Source: Blasia pusilla
Lineage: Eukaryota; Marchantiophyta; Marchantiopsida; Blasiales
Assembly: GCA_050084515.1 (NCBI GenBank)
Contig: CM114275.1
Coordinates: 21,390,001-21,454,000, forward strand
Direction: 5' to 3'
Length of the DNA stretch: 64,000 nt
A program made the translations under genes and the position numbers. The notes under the pieces were generated by a model. The model ran no database searches and was not told the origin of the DNA. It was given only the letters and a program-made list of their open reading frames with translations. This document shows positions 12,619 through 23,244 of this stretch, in pieces. Every line of letters starts with the position of its first letter. The first letter of the stretch is position 1.

Positions 12619-12994
12619 ACAATCCGTCAATTTTTACGGGTTGGGAATAGACAACAATGAAAAAATAAAACAACATATGTATGCATGCAATTCCTTGGTA
12701 TGGCAACCCGTCGGAGTTCGACGGGTTGCTCTACCAGCTTCCTCGGTGTAATTGGTAAAAAACCAACGGGTTGCATCGAGTTGAAGGAGATATTTTGCAA
12801 CCCATCGTAATCTGACGGATTGCACCACCAGCCCACTACGTTCCTCCTTGCAATTTGTCAAAAATTGATGGGTTGCATCTGGGTTGCGTTAAGCTATTTC
12901 CAAATTAGAAGATTATATATTTTGCTACCCGTCGGAGTCAAACGGGTAGCACCTTTTAGACTCTATAGCAACTCATCAAAGTCGGATGGGTTGC
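12619..12994. repeat. Palindrome cluster 3
   Basis: Seven more copies of the ~27-bp palindrome with ~50-bp spacing. They include the near-perfect GCAACCCGTCGGA/TCGACGGGTTGC copy near 12703 and a GCTACCC/GGGTAGC variant near 12924. In that variant both arms changed together, so pairing is conserved. Confidence 0.8.
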
Positions 12995-13058
12995 TTGAGG
13001 TGAAAAATCCTAAGAACTTATCTTGCTCAGAATGAGTATGGAAGTGTAAATTATTTCC

Positions 13059-13380
13059 TTGATGAAGATTCATAAACTTCTCATACGTCATACGTTAGAT
13101 ATAATGCATGTGGAGAAAAATATAGCCAAAAATTTGGGAAAAACTTTACTTGGAGTGAAAGATACGCTGAAAGTTAGGAAAGATATGGAGGCTTGTGGGA
13201 TCCGATCCCATCTATGGTTGCAACACCATCCTAGTAGATCCCAATGTCTGCTGAAACCTATTTCTGATTATTGTCTATCTCCACATGACTTGAGTACCTT
13301 CCTCTTGAGAGTTTAGAACTTGAAAGTACCAACCGGATATTGTGGAGAACTCCGCAAGCATGTGGTTAATCCAGATGTTC
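13059..13380 (+). mobile_element. CACTA (En/Spm) TNP2-type transposase fragment
   Basis: The translation contains RHTLDIMHVEKNIAKN followed by LGKTLLGVKDTLKVRKDMEACGIR and, past a TAG at 13314-13316, LKVPTGYCGEL. In plant TNP2-like transposases the order is a LPxRHTLDVMHIEKN motif, then GTLLNIxGKTKD, then LKxPDGY. Only this block of ~105 residues remains; no terminal CACTA repeats were seen on either side. Confidence 0.75.
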
Positions 13381-13384
13381 ATTC

Positions 13385-14099
13385 AACAAGTCCTTCCTTA
13401 TTGCATTCGAGATTGGAAGGTCTCTTGGAAAAGTCCAAGAGACAAAATGCGGAACAGAGTTGTGCTTTTCATGCGTTAGTGGTCGCGACCAGGAAACCTA
13501 GACCAAATGCAAACCAAGACTTGAGATGAGTTGAGTCTTGGAAGGTTGGTTGCCAAAGAGGTGAGAACCAGTTTTGGAACACGACTAGCGTTTGGAAAAT
13601 TTGACTGTGTTTCAAACCATAACGTTTATCTTGACATGCGTTTGGGACAAGCAAGGGCATGTTGGAAAACTTATCTTGAGACACTTCCAACCCACCAAAG
13701 ATCTCAGCAAACACATAAGTACAGGCTGAGATATTGGCCGAAAATGATTGTGAGAGCAATTTTGTTGAGGGACAATTTGAGGGGCCCATGTGTCTTTCCC
13801 TAAAGATAGGGGGACCTTAGAGATCCCCAGAAGTACTAGTAAGGGGGAGTCTCTCCAAGATGTCTTGGAACACGAACTCCACTTTGAGTACCAAACGACG
13901 TCTCAAGGGCAAGGGATGGTAGCCCATATGAGTTCTCACTCATATGAGAACTCGGAAAGGTAGCCCACTGATTGATCCAGACCTGACTAACCAGAGTGTG
14001 TGTTTGGATGCAAATCAACGTTGAGAGCGTGACCTACTGAATGCACGCTTCCGCAATAACAAAGATTAATGTTCAAGGAGAGTAGGCGCAAAACACATG
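13385..14099. other. No gene recognised
   Basis: Short open frames on both strands without recognisable motifs. The direct continuation of the CACTA fragment is not readable. Confidence 0.35.
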
Positions 14100-14790
14100 G
14101 TTCCCAAGGTCTATCTAGTACTCTTGCAAAGTTTCCACCAAAATAGAGCTAGGACTACAAGCTAAAAAATAACTTAGTCCTTTTTGAACTCGAACGGTTA
14201 AACCTTCAACGAAAAGAATGTCTCTTAAGTTTTCATCTTGTGCAACTATGTCAACTTCAGGACAAATTTGGTCCACATGGTCCCCTAAGTGCATCTAGAA
14301 GTATTGGAAATTTTCAACCAAAATGGAGTTGGGATTAGAAGCTCAAAAATAATTGATTCCTTTTTGGACTCGAATGGTTCAACCTTCAATGAAAAGAAGA
14401 TCTTGTAGTTTTCCATCTTGTGCAACTATGTCATCTTCAGTAGAAATTTGTTCCACATGGTCCCCTAGGTGCATCTAGAAGTATTTCCAATTTACAAGCT
14501 CACCCTTTACTTAGTCCTTTTTGGACCTGAATGGTTAAACCTTCAATGAAAAGAAGGTCTTTTAATTTTTCATCTTGTACAACTATGTCCTCTTGAGTAG
14601 AACTTTGGTACATATGGTCTCCTAGGGGTTTCCAACAGTATTGGAAATTTTCAACCAAAATGGAGTTGGAACCTGAAGCTAAAAAATAACAGTCCTTTTT
14701 GGACTCCAACCAATAAACCTTGAATGAAAAGAAGGTCTTTTTATTTTTCATCTGGTGCAACTATGTCATCTTGAATTCAAATTTGGCACA
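14100..14790 (-). repeat. ~180-bp satellite, four units, reverse orientation
   Basis: Four tandem units start near 14100, 14281, 14461 and 14618; the first two are about 180 bp and the third about 157 bp because of an internal deletion. Shared blocks are CATGGTCCCCTA, AACCAAAATGGAGTTGG, AGTCCTTTTTGGACTC and TTTTCATCTTGTGCAACTATG. Reverse-complemented, they align with the satellite at 1-420. Confidence 0.8.
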
Positions 14791-14799
14791 CATGGTTCA

Positions 14800-15680
14800 T
14801 CTTGTCCATTTGTTTTTGAATAGAATATATATTTTTAACTTAATGCGCAATAAAATTATCGTTCCACAATCACACTTATCTATTTGACCAAAAATTTAAA
14901 ATTTTTTGTTTTATTAGCAAGAAGGTTATAAATAGGAATGTCATAAAAATAACATTCTTACAATACTCAACACAAAACAAGTTTTCTACAACTAATTGCT
15001 ATTCCATTTCAGTAAAGTCACTAATTACTCCTCTAGGTCTAGGGTTGGGTCAGGTGGATTAAGATGTAGGCAGTAATTTGGCGGCTCAAGAGTTCAAAGT
15101 CGGATGGATCAGAGACGAGTTCCTATTGCAGTTGTTTCATCATCAGGGGAAATGTATGAACTATTTATGCCATGATTGATGGGTTGAGAGTTTGGAAGAA
15201 TAGGTATGAGAACATCATTATCATTAGGCTCGTGAACTTTGTCCACTATTTCAACGCTCAAAGATTGTGGAGGAGAATCCCGCGTAAGTTCACTAAGCTC
15301 GGTGGAATAATTTTGAACTCCTACTGCTGCAAAAATATGAGGATCGTAGGTTGTGTTAGGTGAAGTGGGGGGGCATATTCACTTCTCTTGAAGGCCTCTG
15401 TTGTTGCTCTTCCTCGTGCTCTCAAATCCAATGTTCCATTACATCATCATCTTCCTATGTTCCAAGCCCCTCGAAGTCAAAGTTTTCAGGGTGGCCAATA
15501 TGAGTATCCTCCCTCCCTTTGATGCCATCAATTTCACTTATCACATCCACCTCCTCTAGGTCCTCATCTTGCAAATTGAGGTTATCTTCATGATTACTAT
15601 CACGGTTTCTTGCAAGTAAGCTAGATTCACTACCATCTTCTAATACCCTTCTAGCTTGTTCTTGTCCATCCCTTTTAGAA
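14800..15680. other. No gene recognised
   Basis: AT-rich DNA, then a short segment near 15040-15360 without a stable frame. It may include the 3' flank of the hAT relic that begins at 15690 on the minus strand. Confidence 0.35.
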
Positions 15681-15689
15681 AAGTCTTGC

Positions 15690-17730
15690 TCTTACAAGAG
15701 TGCTTGTCTTGATTTGCGAGAAACACCCTTGTCCCCAAATCGTGAGTTTGTGTAGATGTACACCAAATCCCTGGCATGCTCGTTGGTCAATTTATTCCTA
15801 TGCTTGATGTGGATGAAACGATAACTACTCCAATTTCTCTCCACATAAGAAGAAGAAACCACTTGTGCTAATATGGACTTAGACACATAGCGCAATGTTG
15901 GTGTATCGTGACCGTGCATGCTCCACCAATCGAAGGGGCCAAATGAATCAACAACTTCCCTACCAAACTCATCCGCAAATACTTCCTTATGGTTCACAAT
16001 ATAACCCAACTCTTGCAAGCCAGTATTTACATAAGAATTAGCCTCACTGACATTGAGGCCAAGCACCCTCTTTGCATAAAGTTTCAGATATTATTTGAAA
16101 TCTCTATGCACTTAGCATTTGAAGTGACATCTCGAACACTATCAAGAAGATTATAAGGGGCGAGAATGTAGCCTATTGCATGTAACTTGTTGTGGATAAG
16201 TGCCTCCCGCTTAGAAATAACATCCACCATATCTGTAGCTCTAGACATTTTCACAAAAAAACTAGGATGCCTTCCACCCACACCCAACCATGGAGTTAGA
16301 GGAAAAGAACGATCTCTTCCATTATCTCAAATATACGGTGATAAATATGCCCTGTCATTGCATTATGACCATCACACTCTCTCAAAAAAATAAGAATTGG
16401 CTAAGCCGGAGCAAATAACTCCTTGCCTTCTATCCAAAAATTATGATTGGCCACAATGATCTCAATCTCTCGTGCCTTCTCCCTTTGCCTCACATCCCTC
16501 CCATTGAAATACTCCCTAAAAGTATTTTTGGCAACCATGGCATGGAAAGCCTCCCTCAATTCTAAGACGCGTCCCAACATGATAAAGTTTGTGGCAAAAC
16601 GTGTGTTTGCAGGAAAAAACAATCGTCTTTTCAATGGATTGGTTTCCATGAATTGGGCCATCATCCAAGTTCTAGTCTTCACAAATATAATTTCTCATGA
16701 GCTTGAGCAAAAATCCTATCCACAAAAGGCCATTTATCCCATTCTTCGCGGACTAGATTCAAATAAAATGATAGCATCCACCCAAAAAAATATGAGGAAA
16801 CTTTGCTTCAATAAGTTTTCCCGCTGCTCGCTCATTGCTAGCATTTTCTGTCACAAGTTGCAACACATTCTAAGGATCGATGTGCATGATAGTCCTCTCT
16901 ATGTGAGCTGACAACCATTTCGCCATTTGGGATTCTCCCTTGGTGTCTACCGACTCAATCATGACCTCACCTTGTGAACACGAGACCATGATGTTCATCA
17001 AAGACTCACTCCTTATATAAGTCCAAGAGTCCGTTATGATCGTGGCCCTAAACGCAAATTATCCAATATGCCATCCACCTTTTCCTTCACCTTCCCCATA
17101 TGTTTCTCAAGTAGGGTGGTGTGTAACGAATTGTGACTAGGACCTGAGTAACCCTTCATCTTTGTTGTTGCCAACATTGCTTGTTTGAAAGCATGTTGCC
17201 GTACTATGTTGAATGGTATTCCAAATTCATAGAAACACTCCGCTCACATGTCATTTGCAAATTCTATTCCTTGGATGTTGAAAGAATCCCTCGGATCGGC
17301 TTGCTTCTTCCTAGAACTACTACTCCCTCGAATGGGCCCAACAATTCCTATGCATTCTTCAAGATTGTCACACGGTGGCATGTTCGCGACCCCATCAACA
17401 TTTTGCAGAACATAAACACTATTTCCTATCTATTGTGAACCTATTTGTAATAGAGTCGTCTCTTCCAATTCACTCAAAGGTCTCACTTCCCTTCTTTATC
17501 CATTTCCCACTAGTACCTAGTGTTTCGGAGATCCCGTTGCATGCTTAGTGGGAGCTTCACACATAATTTGGCATGATGGGTATAATGATTTCTATCCTTT
17601 TTCTTTCGTCTCTCTCATGTAAAATGCTCCACCATCTGCGTGCTATGATAGGCTTTCATAGAATAGGAACAATACTCGCACTGCCATCTGCTCGATGTTC
17701 CACCTTTCATCTGTACTTCTTCCTAATGTT
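15690..17730 (-). pseudogene. hAT-family transposase relic
   Basis: Read from 17730 downwards the order of hAT domains is preserved. A BED zinc-finger start has RWQCEYCSYSMK and a distal EH. A pre-DUF659 segment contains FYEFGIPFNIVRQHAFKQA and GYSGPSHNSLHTTLL (around 17240-17100). DUF659 contains IITDSWTYIRSESLMN and later VTENASNERAAGKLIE (16990-16780). A middle block has NTRFATNFIMLGRVLELREAF (16630-16550), and the C-terminal dimerisation domain has FDWWSMHGHDTPTLRYVSK (15950-15890). Stops interrupt it at several points, e.g. near 17245, 16870 and 16745. It is a long but dead autonomous-type transposase. Terminal inverted repeats and an 8-bp target duplication were not found by eye. Confidence 0.85.
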
Positions 17731-18034
17731 CCTTCACGATATGTTGGAGTTCTCTGGCTTTGGTCATGACTACAGGAAAATATTGACCACCCAAAAATAT
17801 TTGGATAATTTGCAATAATTTACTATGTCAATAGTATGGTATATTGACCGATAAAATATATGCAAATTACACTAAATATTTTCTGTGAATGCTCCAATAA
17901 CAAACTTGGAACACTCATTATGAACAAGAAAGATCAATATGCTAACCTAGATAACCAAAATATCTTAACGTATCAAGGTTATCTAATGGCAAAACATATA
18001 CTCACTTATGAAGTTCAACTATTTATGGAGGAAA

Positions 18035-18039
<5 letters not shown>

Positions 18040-18117
<78 letters not shown>

Positions 18118-18226
18118 TATTCTTGAGATTCTATGTTGAAGATTTCTCTTATGGATCATAAGATGTTTCTCAATGAGTGATATAAGATCTATAAGAGAAA
18201 TCTTCAACATAGAATCTCAAGAATCT

Positions 18227-18263
<37 letters not shown>
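18040..18263. repeat. GA/CT microsatellites joined by a 34-bp inverted repeat
   Basis: A (GA)n run (18040-18114) is followed by arm 18119-18152, a 38-base loop (18153-18190), a perfectly complementary arm 18191-18224 and a (CT)n run (18230-18263). The 34-bp arms match without mismatch, and the flanking GA and CT runs extend the potential stem by about another 30 bp. The nearly identical arms imply a recent origin or gene conversion. Confidence 0.9.
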
Positions 18264-18267
<4 letters not shown>

Positions 18268-18269
18268 GC

Positions 18270-19140
18270 AAACCAAGCTCGAGACTTAGATTATTTGTTT
18301 TGACATGATCTTCAGTACGTCCATCATTTGAACATAAAGCGTATGGTCATCTTAGCTTGGAGCCAATAGCCCCACGAAAGGATTTGGATCTAGGAAATTC
18401 TCATGTCTAGAACTTGTTAGTATGTTGGGAAACATAATCTCCTTCTTTGGCTCCTCATTGGATATTTGGTTCTCCTCTTGGTTTTTGCGGCTTGACTCGA
18501 TCAAAGTTTTGATGATAATCCACCTATCTTCATATCTTCAAGACTTGGTATGTTCAAATACTTTTATGGTCTCTTATATCCCTCCCAAGGATCCAATCAT
18601 CATCTAGGACCTCAAGTTTATGCTAACCTAGGGTTGGCTTTGATACCATATGTCATGGATCTATTAATGATGGTGTCTTTCCTTTGCAACTCATATCTTG
18701 CTCATGTGACTTTGAAGTGTATCCATCCTATTATGGGAGGAGTTCAAAGTGTTCATTTGAGGAAAATTGGTGATCATTTTCCTACAAAGATCATCTTCTT
18801 TTTAGGAAAATCTTTAGTGGAATCAAACTTAATGTTTAGAGGGATCTCTTTGAGTCACCAAGAGAATGCCCAATCTTGCATACCCCTAAGGGCAAAGATC
18901 TTCAAATTTTTTTCAAAGGGTCAAAAGAAAAAAGAGACATTGGAGAGGGTATGGAATGAGGATGAGCGTGAACATAGAGATTCAGAGAGTCCATGATCCT
19001 AGCAACAAAGCTATTGGATCTCACCGTTGCAAATACTTGTTCCAACTATGCCAGTCTGGCAATTATCAAAAGGATGTCCAAACCTAAGATTTGTAATTGT
19101 AGCATGATTGCACTAGCGGGTGACCTAGAGGGATCTCTTT
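18270..19140 (+). other. Probable Ty3/gypsy gag-region remnant, not identifiable
   Basis: An open frame at 18550-18996 gives 148 residues without recognisable motifs. It lies directly upstream of a retropepsin motif at 19155, so it may be the decayed upstream part of the same retroelement. Nothing in the sequence itself proves it. Confidence 0.25.
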
Positions 19141-19149
19141 GCAATTAGG

Positions 19150-19440
19150 CAAAATTTTGAGGTTACGTTTCTCGTTGATATGGGTGCTTCCCACTCCTTC
19201 TCGAGCCTGCAATTAGTGAAGAAGTTGGGTATGTCAGACACTAAGGCTGACATACTCAGTGAGTAGACAATCATAAGATTGCGGGATTTGCCATTAGCAA
19301 AGCCCACCCGAAGGTGGTTGAAACACTCAATGCAGTGAAGGTTATTTGAGTATAGTTCAAATCGCCATTGGCTGGATGAAGATCTCAAGGTGGGCATGCA
19401 TCTTTGTAGACAAGCCAAGGTGTTTCTTTTCTTTAATGCT
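19150..19440 (+). mobile_element. Retroelement aspartic-protease fragment (gypsy-like)
   Basis: The frame contains VTFLVDMGASHSFSSLQLVKKLGM, a match to the gypsy retropepsin pattern LIDTGASHSF with the active-site Thr replaced by Met. It is followed by WLDEDLKVGMHL after stops (near 19263 and 19338). No zinc knuckle, RT or integrase follows, so this is a truncated remnant. Confidence 0.6.
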
Positions 19441-19449
19441 TATAACTCA

Positions 19450-22440
19450 CCAGCATGTTCGAGCAACTAGTCCAGGCCTTTGGAGACGCCAAAGTTATTG
19501 AGTAAGTCCGAAACATCCATGCCCAAACTCGAGGAATGTACAGACTGCAACTCAACCGTGCATCACATCCATGGGATTGATTCTTGCTGAAGGAAAACTC
19601 TAACAATATTATTTGGAATTATGTAGGATCCAAGTTACATGAATTGCTCACATGCCTCTGCTGTACGGTTATGACCTCCTGTCCACAATGATCCAACTTG
19701 GGTCTGAGTATTCACAACAATAATGCCCAGGTATTTTCTGGTTTCCTTGAGCAAACTTGAGGACGAACTATATGAACTATTGATAAAGCTACCCTCCAGG
19801 AGTCTAATATCCTAGCACTACCGAGAAAGTGTTGCTAGTGATATAAGAAGAATGTGGGACTATTAGATTCAATCTCACTATGGATGAGGAAAAATCCCTA
19901 TCAAGGCTCACTACACTTCACATTTTAGAACTTTGGCACCAATGAACGAGGTACAATACATTTAGGAACTCTAAAAGCACAGCTTTCACGTACATCTGGA
20001 GACCAGTCAAAAGGACCCCAATTTAACAAAGAGGATTGCTCAAATGTAAGAAGAAACGGAATATTAAGTAGGAATGGCATGTATATTCATTGCAAAAGCC
20101 TGCTCGACAGTTACAATGTCCATAACAGTCAGTCTGAATGTATCATATTAAAATTTAGTTTAACACAATAGTTTCTCTGATGAGAGCATCCGCAGAAATC
20201 CTGTGGATCCAACAATTTTCTCTTTTCCATATCCTGATTAGCAGCTTCTCAATTTGTAGCTGGAGCTCTAATACACAAGTACTGCCTATCACGATCTTGC
20301 CAGTATAGGTCTCATGCCCTGGTTGTGCTCTGTCAGTGGATGGGATGGGTGCAGAAAGATGAACAATTGATTTACTTGCGATGTGATGTGAGGGAGATTA
20401 TCCCATATACTGTGTGTGACTACCATGCAGTATCACTGTGGAGCTTCATGTATCCAAAGAGAGTCTTCGAAAACAATCTCCATTAATGGAGTTTTGACCC
20501 AAAAAGGTCTCTGACTCTCTGTAGCAAGAAGGTGAACGTGAAAAGAGAACAAAAATACAGCACCCATCCTGGTTTCTTTTGTTGGACAATACTTGTAACT
20601 AGACACAGACCACCCTCACACCCTAGTGTCAAAGTTGCCTCCTATAGCAGCAGCACTTCATCAAAGACCCTATTGAGATAGCAGAAATGCCCTTTTATTC
20701 ATCCCCAACCTGCAGTACATCCTTTACAAAACCTACTTCAATCAAATTTTAACTTGTATGCAATTGACTTCAATGCTTTCGCCCTAAATACATCTATGCA
20801 AGCAGATGAGATACACTAAAAGTAGCTTGAGAAATACCCATAGACCACAAACGGGCAGCTTGGTTTGGTTCTAATGGATTAAAATCCCATATTGAAGATT
20901 GAGGCCGCATTCCAACCACTTCTTCGGTACAACTCCACAGGACATACCAGCCAAGACAATTTACATCGAAAAGCATGTCCACAAATGGGATTTGCAACAC
21001 ACCACAAAGAGAACAATCACGTAGGCAGACCTACCCTAGGTTCAAATAAAAGCAATCACCATATCAACAAAAACCCACTCTCCCAGTATGGACTCGACGT
21101 AAACCCAATGAATTGAAGTAGCATTTTGGACAGAAACTTAAAAAACATACTGACATGCTTTCAGGTCTCACACTCTAAAGAGAACGACAACAAAGTCCAC
21201 ACGGGCTCGTAATATAGGCTGAGAAGCAGATAGATATGCAAACAGAACACAAGAGAGGAAGAGAGACTGGAAAGTCGTTGGCCGAATGCTTTCTATGCAA
21301 TCTTGTCATAGCTGCACGGGGGTTCCGATATACCGATCCACATAGTTTCTACCTTCTGTACACTGCGGGGCAATATATGACAGTCGCACTTGTTACAGAG
21401 TAAAAAGATATAGATCCTTTGGTCTCTATCGAGAAGGAACTTCTGCATTTACTAACCTGTATCTCAACTGTTCCTGAGACATCGTCTATCGTGGTTCATT
21501 CCAATTTGGATGCCAGCCACCAGGCTAGACTTCCCACTTCACTTTGATCTATTTGAATCCACCGAGGCTACTGTGAGTGACCCATAATTTGAATTTCTTT
21601 TCCTGACGATGATCCCTAATCGTGGATTGCGCGACCAGGAGGCAACAGACAAGTTAGATCTGGCGAAGTCAGACCTAACTTGTCTGATAGAAGTACGTAA
21701 CCATAAACTGAGTACGTACTCCAATTTTGAACTCTGACAGTCCCCGTTGTGTGCCATGATCGATTGCTTAGAAATACAAAACCGCCATTGACTAGACACT
21801 ACTGGATAGAATGTACACACAATTCGCTTCCTCCCTTCTTTACCAAAACCAGAGCGAATCCATTCCGCATGAGTAGCATGTGATCCATCCCAACAAAGAT
21901 CCGGACGGCATTTCAAAACTGCAAGATATCAATGTGAGAAGTGTAAAATACAACCCTCGCTACGCTAGCTCCACACCACATGAGTTCCAAGCTCGTTTAG
22001 AGCGGAGCTAAATTACATGTAACGGATTATATTCCTTCAATCAATTGTCAAAAATGGACCACCACAAATGATACACTCGGATTACTTATCCATGAGTATC
22101 GGGCATGGACCGTACGAGGACTTGCATCGCAACTTCACCGCAAGTGCCGAGACACAAGACTTTCAGCGGACTTCCTGAGTTCTGTCCGACCCCAAATACA
22201 CTTTTGACCCTCCACGGAGCGTGGGCGGTACACTCCCTCTGCATTCCACGTTACTCTCCTCGCTACAGATCCCATCCGCTTTGCTCATTTGGAGAGAAGA
22301 GAAGATGAGTGGAGAGAAGAGAATCCATGCCCTAGGGCTGATGTTTCCTACTCCAAACAAATCTGCAACAGCCTCTCTACCTGCCATCGGGCTCCCGTAC
22401 GTCCTCCTATCCGCGCTCGGGCAATACTTCCAAACGCCGC
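19450..22440. other. Downstream flank of TOM6; no gene recognised
   Basis: About 3 kb with only short open frames, on either strand, without family motifs. Part may be TOM6 3' untranslated sequence, but no intron or polyadenylation signal can be assigned with confidence. A ~65-bp piece near 19640-19700 resembles 51308-51375, showing another low-copy dispersed repeat. Confidence 0.35.
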
Positions 22441-22447
22441 CTCCGCC

Positions 22448-22618
22448 TTAATCGTCCAGACTCAGATCGAGATCCCCAGACTCCTTAGTCAGCACATGCA
22501 AAATGAACGGAACCGCGCGAATGGCCACAATCCACGCGCCGAGGATGGTGAGATGCCGCTTCAGTTGGCCATACGCCACTGCTTTGTCCGGCCTCCGAGG
22601 CATTCCGCCGAGAAACAT
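22448..22618 (-). CDS. TOM6: Mitochondrial import receptor subunit TOM6
   Basis: A single-exon reading frame of 56 residues starts at the ATG at 22618 and stops at 22448-22450. The start MFLGGMPRRPDKAVAYGQLK matches the plant TOM6 pattern MF(P)GMFMRKPDKAxAxKQLRxH. A hydrophobic helix (residues ~24-42, GAWIVAIRAVPFIL) is the tail-anchor membrane segment, followed by a short acidic tail ending in SLDD. Length is normal for plant TOM6 (about 54). The protein sits in the outer mitochondrial membrane and stabilises the TOM translocase around the TOM40 pore. The GGMPRRP start differs from the flowering-plant form I remember and may hint at a non-flowering plant. The gene is too short for a 60-residue cut-off and is easily missed. 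Confidence 0.9.
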   Translation of the reverse strand: MFLGGMPRRPDKAVAYGQLKRHLTILGAWIVAIRAVPFILHVLTKESGDLDLSLDD

Positions 22619-23038
22619 CGTGCCCTCCCGAAAGCTCCAGAAATGACAGCTTCACACGACCCTCACCGGAACGACCCTCGCGAGCGACCGATCGATCAAC
22701 GAAAATCAAAAGTGACTCAAATCTGCACCGGAAGACCGAAGAAGTTTAGCACTCCCCTGCCTCTCCAGCCCTAATCAGCACAAGTCAGTTTCGCACTGCG
22801 AGCGTCTCAGCTCTGGTGGTGTATGTGTTCGCTATGTGCGCTACCGATCAAACTACACCGTCAGATTCCTCGCGTTTTCCGTGGCCCTTCGATCGTCCCA
22901 CAAGGCTACGTGCTGGCAGCTTTCCGGCTTGGGATCCGGAGGTGCGGGGAATCCAGTGGCGGAGAAGTTAATTAATTGTTTGTCGTAAATTCGTGTTACG
23001 AGAATTAAGATAGGGGTCTTTAATGTGAGATAATTGGG
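22619..23038 (-). promoter_or_regulatory. TOM6 5' flank
   Basis: GC-richer sequence immediately upstream of the TOM6 start, as expected for a 5' UTR and proximal promoter. No TATA box can be assigned. The CpG content is higher than in the surrounding AT-rich DNA. Confidence 0.35.
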
Positions 23039-23240
23039 AAAAATTGTGTTTCCATTTAGAGGCCCACTTAATAGTGGTTTTAGTTTTCTAGGAAAAGTGG
23101 ATATTCTTTTTGATTTTGGTGAGTTTAGATGATAAGAGAAATGCCTTTTCATCTTTTACAAGACCGGTTTTGGCCTTTAATACTTGACTCTTTGGATCCT
23201 ATTTTGTTTTTCGGATGGATTTTCCATCCAAAAAACAAAA
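23039..23240. repeat. Dispersed repeat upstream of TOM6 (copy 1)
   Basis: Co-linear with 56145-56340 upstream of the Ac45-like gene. Shared blocks in order are AGGCCCACTTA(A/G)TAGT, TTGGTGAGTTT, GA(G/A)AATGCC, TGGCCTT, TTGACTCTTTG and GATGG(A/G)TTTTCCATC. It ends in a foldback: ATTTTGTTTTTCGGATGGA pairs with TCCATCCAAAAAACAAAAT around 23200-23242. Confidence 0.6.
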
Positions 23241-23244
23241 TAGT

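Noticed and set aside
10208-12994. CRISPR-like repeat and spacer architecture
   Set aside because: The genome is a plant nucleus with introns, the repeats are diverged palindromes, no cas gene is present, and spacing is irregular.
17860-18126. Frame with a long Arg-Glu repeat
   Set aside because: Translation of the (GA)n microsatellite.
21539-21916. 125-residue minus-strand frame downstream of TOM6 with CWDGSHATHAEW
   Set aside because: Superficially like a GDSL-esterase C-terminal WDGxHxTxA motif, but no other esterase block or exon is present, so not called.
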